In this document: positions 17,801 to 21,191 of the stretch, one piece after another
How the letters are laid out: each line of letters begins with the position of its first letter
How positions within the stretch are numbered: position 1 is the first letter of the stretch
Made by a program: the position numbers and the translations under genes
Assembly (NCBI GenBank): GCA_943704525.1
Contig: CALSCQ010000836.1
Location: 1 to 21,191, forward strand
DNA: 21,191 nucleotides
Direction: 5' to 3'
Origin: Pigoraptor vietnamica
Lineage: Eukaryota > Opisthokonta > Filasterea
Notes under the pieces: model-generated
What the model was told of the DNA's origin: nothing
The model's input: only the letters and a program-made list of their open reading frames with translations
The model's database searches: none

Positions 17801-20424
17801 ATCGCAAGGGCTTGCCCACAGCATCGATCGCACGCGCCGCCGCTTCGACGAGAGTGGCAAGAGAAAGGGGCCTGGAGATGGGAATGGGAACGGACACTGC
17901 CGTTGTGTTCGCGTGCAAAAGCGAGTCCGCAATGGCCTTGGCGACCTCCGACGCCGGCAGAACGATGCCGTCCGTCAGCGCGACAGGGTACGCGTGGCCG
18001 ACGATCCGCGCCGTAGCATCCGAGTGCATTCGACAGCGACGCAAGCGGCACGTCAATGACAACAGTCCCAAGTGCCCCCAGCGGCGCGGCAAGGGAGAGA
18101 GCGGGCTGCGAGTGCGCAAATTGGCGCAGCGACTGAACGAGCGCCGGGCAGCGCGCAGCAAATCCGGCAACCGCCGCCTCTGCACGCATGGCCGATGCAA
18201 AAGCCTCAAGCACGTCCGTCAACAGCAGCGCGCCGTCCACGTGAAGCGCCACCGTCGACGCCGCCGTGTCGTTCACGCAGTGCATCGCGATCGCCCAAAA
18301 CACATCGTCGAACGCGGCGTTAGCGGGCACAGCGACAGCAGCACTCGCGTTGGCAAGAAGACCGGAGAGGACGTCCGCGACAGACGTGGGACAATCCGAA
18401 GACGGAGAAATGCCGTGTGCAGATGACGCCACGCTGACGGCGCAGTTGGATACGGCGACGTGGGATGCGTTGCCCGCATGGGCGTCCACAAGAACCCTCA
18501 CGAGCGCAGTGGCCTCCTCCGAACGCGCTGACAGGACAGTCTCGGTTGACGTCACATCGGCAAGTGACGCAGATACAAAGGGGCTGGCGGCGTCGATGAT
18601 TGCAGCGACGAGGGCCACCGGGCTTACAGACACGCCATGCGTGAGGCCGAGCACGGCGGACGAGAAACGAACGTCGGCCATTGCAGCGACCTCGAGGTTG
18701 CGGGAGAGCGAAGAAAGAACCGCACCCAGCGCCGCGCGCGCGCACGCGGATGCTTCCGTCCACGGCCCGCAAAATGCGTTCGCGACGGGCGTCACGAGAA
18801 GCGGCGAGTGCGACACCAGGGCCTCGAGGCTGTCGAGAGCCGTGCCAAAGGGAATCCGGGCGGTGCCAACGACGACGGCGGCTGCGCGCGAACGCACGCG
18901 GCGGAGAACAGGAAGAACGGTCGAAAGAGAGACGCAAGGTCCGTGCGAGACGTGCAGAGAAGGGGACGCGAGGTTCACGTGGCCACCGCAGAACAGCGAG
19001 AGGCTGCCGTTAGCAGCCGTGTCGAAGAGCGCCCCCATCACTGCCACCGCAGCGCCCGCGTGCGCAAGGGGTTGAGCCACGCCCACCACAGCGGTGACAT
19101 CCCCGAGTGTCAACGGCCCGTCCAACCGAATGCTCGCGTGCGGGCACTCGACGTGTGAGCGCGGAAGTGCCGATGCAACACGCACGCGCACGTCGCCGGC
19201 GACCTCGCCCTCCGCCGACGCGTCGACGCTCACGTGACCTCCGAAGCCATCCGCGCCCCACACGACGTCCACGTCACCCGCCGTAATGTTGAAGAGGCGG
19301 GTCCCAACGAGCACACCGTCGCCGCCGTCGGTCACGTGCCCGCTTGCGGCGAGGCCGTCCAGCGCGGTCAACGTACCGTTCAGCGCAGCGAGTGCCGGTC
19401 GGGAGAGGTCCCTTCCGAGCGCCAAGGCCGCGATCACGGACACATTCGCGCGCACGGGGCAGCGCACGCACTCGAGAGAGAGACCGAGCGACGACACGGC
19501 GAAGGGGGCGCTTGAGACATCCCTCCGCTGGCGCATCCTGGTCGCTTCGAGCGTGACAAGCACGTGACCGCCACCCGCGACGCTGATCGTGCCCGTCACT
19601 TCGGCCGCACCAACGGCTGCGTCGAGAGCGGCGCCCGCGCGGCCACCGGCGGCGTTAGCGAAAAGGCGCGCGCTCAGCGACACCGCTGAAGGGGTTCCGC
19701 TAAAGGACACATTCGCAAGCGCGAAACGGCCGTGGATATCTCCAAACACAGCAGGCGCCAGCGCAGCACCGAAGAGGGAGACGGAGGCAAAGAGAGGCGC
19801 GGGCGCGAGTTGCACCGTCAGCACAGCAGGGGCGTCCCAAAATGAGGCATCGCCGCGCAGCTGCACGGTCGCATCGCCCGATCGGCGCACCGACACGCGC
19901 GTGAGAACGAGTGGCTTCTGACCCGTGGCAATCTCGATGTCCGCGACGGCCGATGCGCCCACGAGCGACGAAAGGGCGCTTCCCGAGACAGTCCCATTTC
20001 CGGCGAAGACGAGGGCGTTTGCGCGCTGAAGCAGCGAGGGTGACGAGTGAGATTGGGAGAGCTCGATGCCGAGAACAATCGCCACAACAGCGACGACGGT
20101 GAGTGCTGCGAGCACGCCCGCAACGACGGCGCCTGGGAACGTGGACTTGGGGCTGTGTTTGGAAGGACGATCAGTGTGCGATTTAACAGTGAATTTGCGT
20201 GCGCGTGTGAGTCACTCAGTCAGGCACTGTACCTCTCCTTGTTGATCGTCTGGTCCTTCGTATTAATAGCACTGGAAAGGTGCGCGCGGATTGTTCGGGT
20301 AAGCTCCCATGACGGGGCTATCTATTTCTGGAATACGAAATGTAAACACTCACATGGCGACATGGTGCTGTGCGGGCGCGCTCGGGCGACGGCCGGCACC
20401 GCCTGTCTGTTCCATCGTCGCCAT
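11821..20424 (-). CDS. Giant membrane-anchored beta-rich ectodomain protein, 4 exons, family unknown
   Basis: Exons: 20424-20354, 20152-15948, 15809-12409 and 12310-11821; stop TGA at 11823-11821. The model gives about 2,721 residues once one net nucleotide near 18018 is discounted. Exon 1 (MATMEQTGG...) has a strong Kozak context and a GTGAGT donor and joins exon 2 in frame. Residues about 31-53 form one hydrophobic helix after a short basic N-terminus, so a signal-anchor (type II) protein with a lumenal or extracellular body is likely. The body is an Ala/Ser/Val/Gly-rich series of alternating beta-strand-like segments of the type V-x-G-x-L-x-V, with many N-x-S/T sequons and few cysteines. 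A coiled coil lies at about 2470-2560, and the last exon encodes amphipathic Ala-Leu helices and a short beta tail. I recognise no enzyme motif. It could be a surface stalk or adhesin, or a tube-like repeating-groove protein; neither is shown by sequence. Confidence 0.8.
12311..12408 (-). other. Third intron of the giant gene
   Basis: The donor GTGAGT begins at 12408 and the acceptor ends TGCAG at 12311 on the minus strand (98 nt). It splits a TGG Trp codon as TG|G and joins the coiled-coil end (SNLDW) to the helical C-terminal exon in frame. Confidence 0.8.
15810..15947 (-). other. Second intron of the giant gene, stop-free and 138 nt (multiple of three)
   Basis: The donor GTGCGT begins at 15947 and the acceptor ATGCAG ends at 15810. 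The intervening 138 nt translate without a stop into 46 residues that are unlike the rest of the protein: cysteine-, arginine- and proline-rich rather than Ala/Ser/Val. Removing them joins EELYAEV-type sequence smoothly to the S-S-W-S-N-N segment. Because retention keeps the frame, both spliced and retained proteins are possible. Confidence 0.7.
15855..15900. repeat. Tandem 23-bp repeat inside the 138-nt intron
   Basis: Two adjacent 23-bp copies, 15855-15877 and 15878-15900, differ by one base (GGGCACGCAGGGCCGCTG versus ...GGTCGCTG, each ending AGAAC). The repeat does not keep a multiple of three by itself. Confidence 0.85.
20153..20353 (-). other. First intron of the giant gene
   Basis: The donor GTGAGT starts at 20353 and the acceptor AACACAG ends at 20153 (201 nt). 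Without it the membrane-anchor exon has no ATG before an in-frame stop upstream. With it, codon AT|C (Ile24) is formed and the frame runs directly into the transmembrane segment. That makes the assignment of exon 1 fairly secure, although a transcript would be needed to confirm it. Confidence 0.7.
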
Positions 20425-20469
20425 CTTGCGTGCGGCACTTTTCGGCGACTTTAAACTGTTGGTTTGTTC

Positions 20470-20540
20470 GTTTCGATTTAGCGCAGAGGGTTAGTGCAGC
20501 CGGCCTGAAATCCGGCGCCGGCGCCGGGTTAGACTGAGTC
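20470..20540 (+). other. tRNA-like sequence (A-box and B-box), possible tRNA-derived element
   Basis: TAGCGCAGAGGG at 20479-20490 fits the pol III A-box TRGCNNAGYNGG except at one position. GGTTAGACTGA at 20527-20537 matches the B-box GGTTCGANTCC at 8 of 11 positions, 48 bp after the A-box start as in tRNAs. Between them a D-arm-like GCGC/GTGC pair and a perfect 5-bp anticodon-like stem GCCGG/CCGGC can be drawn, but the loop is 8 nt instead of 7. The T-stem and acceptor stem do not pair, and a 16-bp palindrome CCGGCGCCGGCGCCGG (20512-20527) overlaps the variable region. It is therefore not a working tRNA gene. It may be a decayed tRNA or SINE head. Confidence 0.3.
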
Positions 20541-20774
20541 AGACGACTACTGGCGACCGACATTGGAGTTTTGACTTGTGTGAATATGATACGATCAGCT
20601 TTCGTCTGCATCTTTTTGCAGATCTTTCCGCATGCGCTTTATAGTGCACTGGCACGGAAGCGCCTGGCAGCGACCCGCAGTACACGGCTCAGTGGCACTA
20701 AGCCGGCACTGAGTCCGCGAGTCGGCCGAGGCAGTCGGCATGCTGACGGCCGGTGACATGGAGGTGACCGCTAG

Positions 20775-20803
20775 CCAATGGGCGCACGGAGGTGCTATAA
20801 ATA
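20775..20803 (+). promoter_or_regulatory. CCAAT and TATA promoter-like pair
   Basis: CCAAT at 20775-20779 is followed by TATAAATA at 20796-20803. A transcript would be expected to begin about 25-30 bp further on, near 20825, running rightwards. The TATA box occupies the loop of a perfect hairpin. No coding frame starts within the window after it, so it would serve a non-coding RNA or a gene beyond the right edge. Confidence 0.4.
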
Positions 20804-20920
20804 AGCACCAGCGCGCACGGATTGATCCCAATAGAATCCCATCGTCGGCTATTTTTAAGCCGACTTGTGCGCTGGGGAGTGGCCCTTCTAACACGCGAAA
20901 ACTGGACGCAAATCCAGTTT
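20791..20920. repeat. Cluster of perfect hairpins (inverted repeats)
   Basis: In 130 bp I find the following. GGTGCT (20791-20796) pairs with AGCACC (20804-20809). CCAGCGCGCAC (20808-20818) pairs with GTGCGCTGG (20867-20875), with two bases bulged. Inside that outer stem are GGATT/AATCC (20819-20823/20835-20839) and the 7-bp stem GTCGGCT/AGCCGAC (20844-20850/20858-20864). Finally AAACTGGA (20899-20906) pairs with TCCAGTTT (20913-20920). Loops are mostly AT-rich. The outer stem enclosing two hairpins has the layout of a three-way junction. It could be a structured RNA or a foldback end of a mobile element. Confidence 0.7.
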
Positions 20921-20950
20921 CCCTCAGCCAGTCCCTCGCATTCCTCCGTC

Positions 20951-21000
20951 TCTCTGCCACTCTCTCCCACTCTCTCCCACTCTCTCCCACTCTCTCTCAC
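20951..21000 (+). repeat. Decamer minisatellite (TCTCTCCCAC)
   Basis: Five 10-bp units run from 20951 to 21000. The three central units are identical (TCTCTCCCAC) and the first and last each differ by one base. The tract is pure pyrimidine apart from the unit-final CAC. Confidence 0.9.
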
Positions 21001-21076
21001 TCTCACCCCCGTGGAATGTGTCATGCACCGGTGACGTCGTCCGCATGCGCTCCCGGCGACGGGGTGCTTCCCGGGG

Positions 21077-21166
21077 CATATGAAACATTCACTCATATGA
21101 TCCCTACTACATAAGGGACTGATGAAATTCTCGTTCCTGATTGGTTAATTTAATCATGACGTCATG
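21077..21166. repeat. CATATGA hairpin and CRE-like palindrome
   Basis: CATATGA (21077-21083) faces TCATATG (21093-21099) across a 9-nt loop. Further on, CATGACGTCATG (21155-21166) is a perfect 12-bp palindrome containing the cAMP-response-element core TGACGTCA, with an inverted CCAAT (ATTGG) at 21140-21144. Such sites suggest a second promoter region near the right edge. Confidence 0.45.
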
Positions 21167-21191
21167 GAGATCGCATCCAGACAGAGTAGTT

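Larger units (their letters stand above)
20425..21191. other. Right-hand non-coding region, rich in structured DNA
   Basis: No coding frame is supported in these 767 bp. The left part is the 5' flank of the giant gene. The remainder contains a tRNA-like A/B-box stretch, CCAAT and TATA elements, several perfect hairpins, a decamer minisatellite and a CRE-like palindrome, each listed separately. The last about 120 bp are AT-rich. Confidence 0.6.

Noticed and set aside
17776-18209. Two separate overlapping genes instead of one frameshifted giant gene
   Set aside because: The end of the first frame and the start of the second are both nonsense-like across the overlap. Composition is continuous on either side, and discounting one base makes the whole coding length divisible by three.
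20595-20990. 131-codon minus-strand frame at the right edge
   Set aside because: It starts in the minisatellite and runs through the hairpin cluster. The composition reflects repeats rather than a protein.
1-21191. CRISPR arrays, insertion sequences, or capsid- or reverse-transcriptase-bearing elements
   Set aside because: No regularly spaced repeat array, transposase, integrase, capsid or reverse transcriptase motif was seen in any frame.

Overview
The window looks like nuclear DNA of a GC-rich, free-living unicellular eukaryote. The main gene is interrupted by eleven short introns (68-209 nt), all with GT-AG ends. Coding exons are strongly GC-rich and the intergenic DNA is more AT-rich. 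The poly(A), TATA and CCAAT signals are of eukaryotic type. A tandem-LRR F-box protein and an ankyrin-like fossil fit a protist, for example an amoebozoan or another deep-branching group, but the sequence alone does not fix the species.

Layout from left to right: (1) 1-424 is AT-rich intergenic DNA. (2) 425-2185 (-) is an intronless F-box/leucine-rich-repeat gene. (3) 2186-3109 is non-coding DNA with short direct repeats, including a perfect 27-bp pair. (4) About 3110-5463 (-) is a decayed ankyrin-like gene with a relatively intact 5' end. (5) 5712-11137 (+) is a complete twelve-exon molybdenum hydroxylase of the aldehyde oxidase/xanthine dehydrogenase family, with a 1,366-residue model. (6) 11138-11820 is the shared 3' region of two convergent genes and holds a tandem duplication of about 90 bp. 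(7) 20424-11821 (-) is a very large gene of four exons and about 2,721 residues. It encodes a single-pass membrane-anchored protein with a huge beta-rich, N-glycosylation-rich ectodomain and a C-terminal coiled-coil/helical region. I do not recognise its family. It carries one apparent single-nucleotide frameshift near 18018. (8) 20425-21191 is non-coding. It has a tRNA-like A-box/B-box stretch, a CCAAT plus TATA promoter-like pair, a dense cluster of perfect hairpins, a decamer minisatellite and a CRE-like palindrome.

The genes do not form an obvious pathway. The strongest items for follow-up are the giant ectodomain protein and the hairpin cluster at the right edge. The molybdenum hydroxylase is also notable: its purine-binding residues are replaced and its linker carries an extra cysteine motif.
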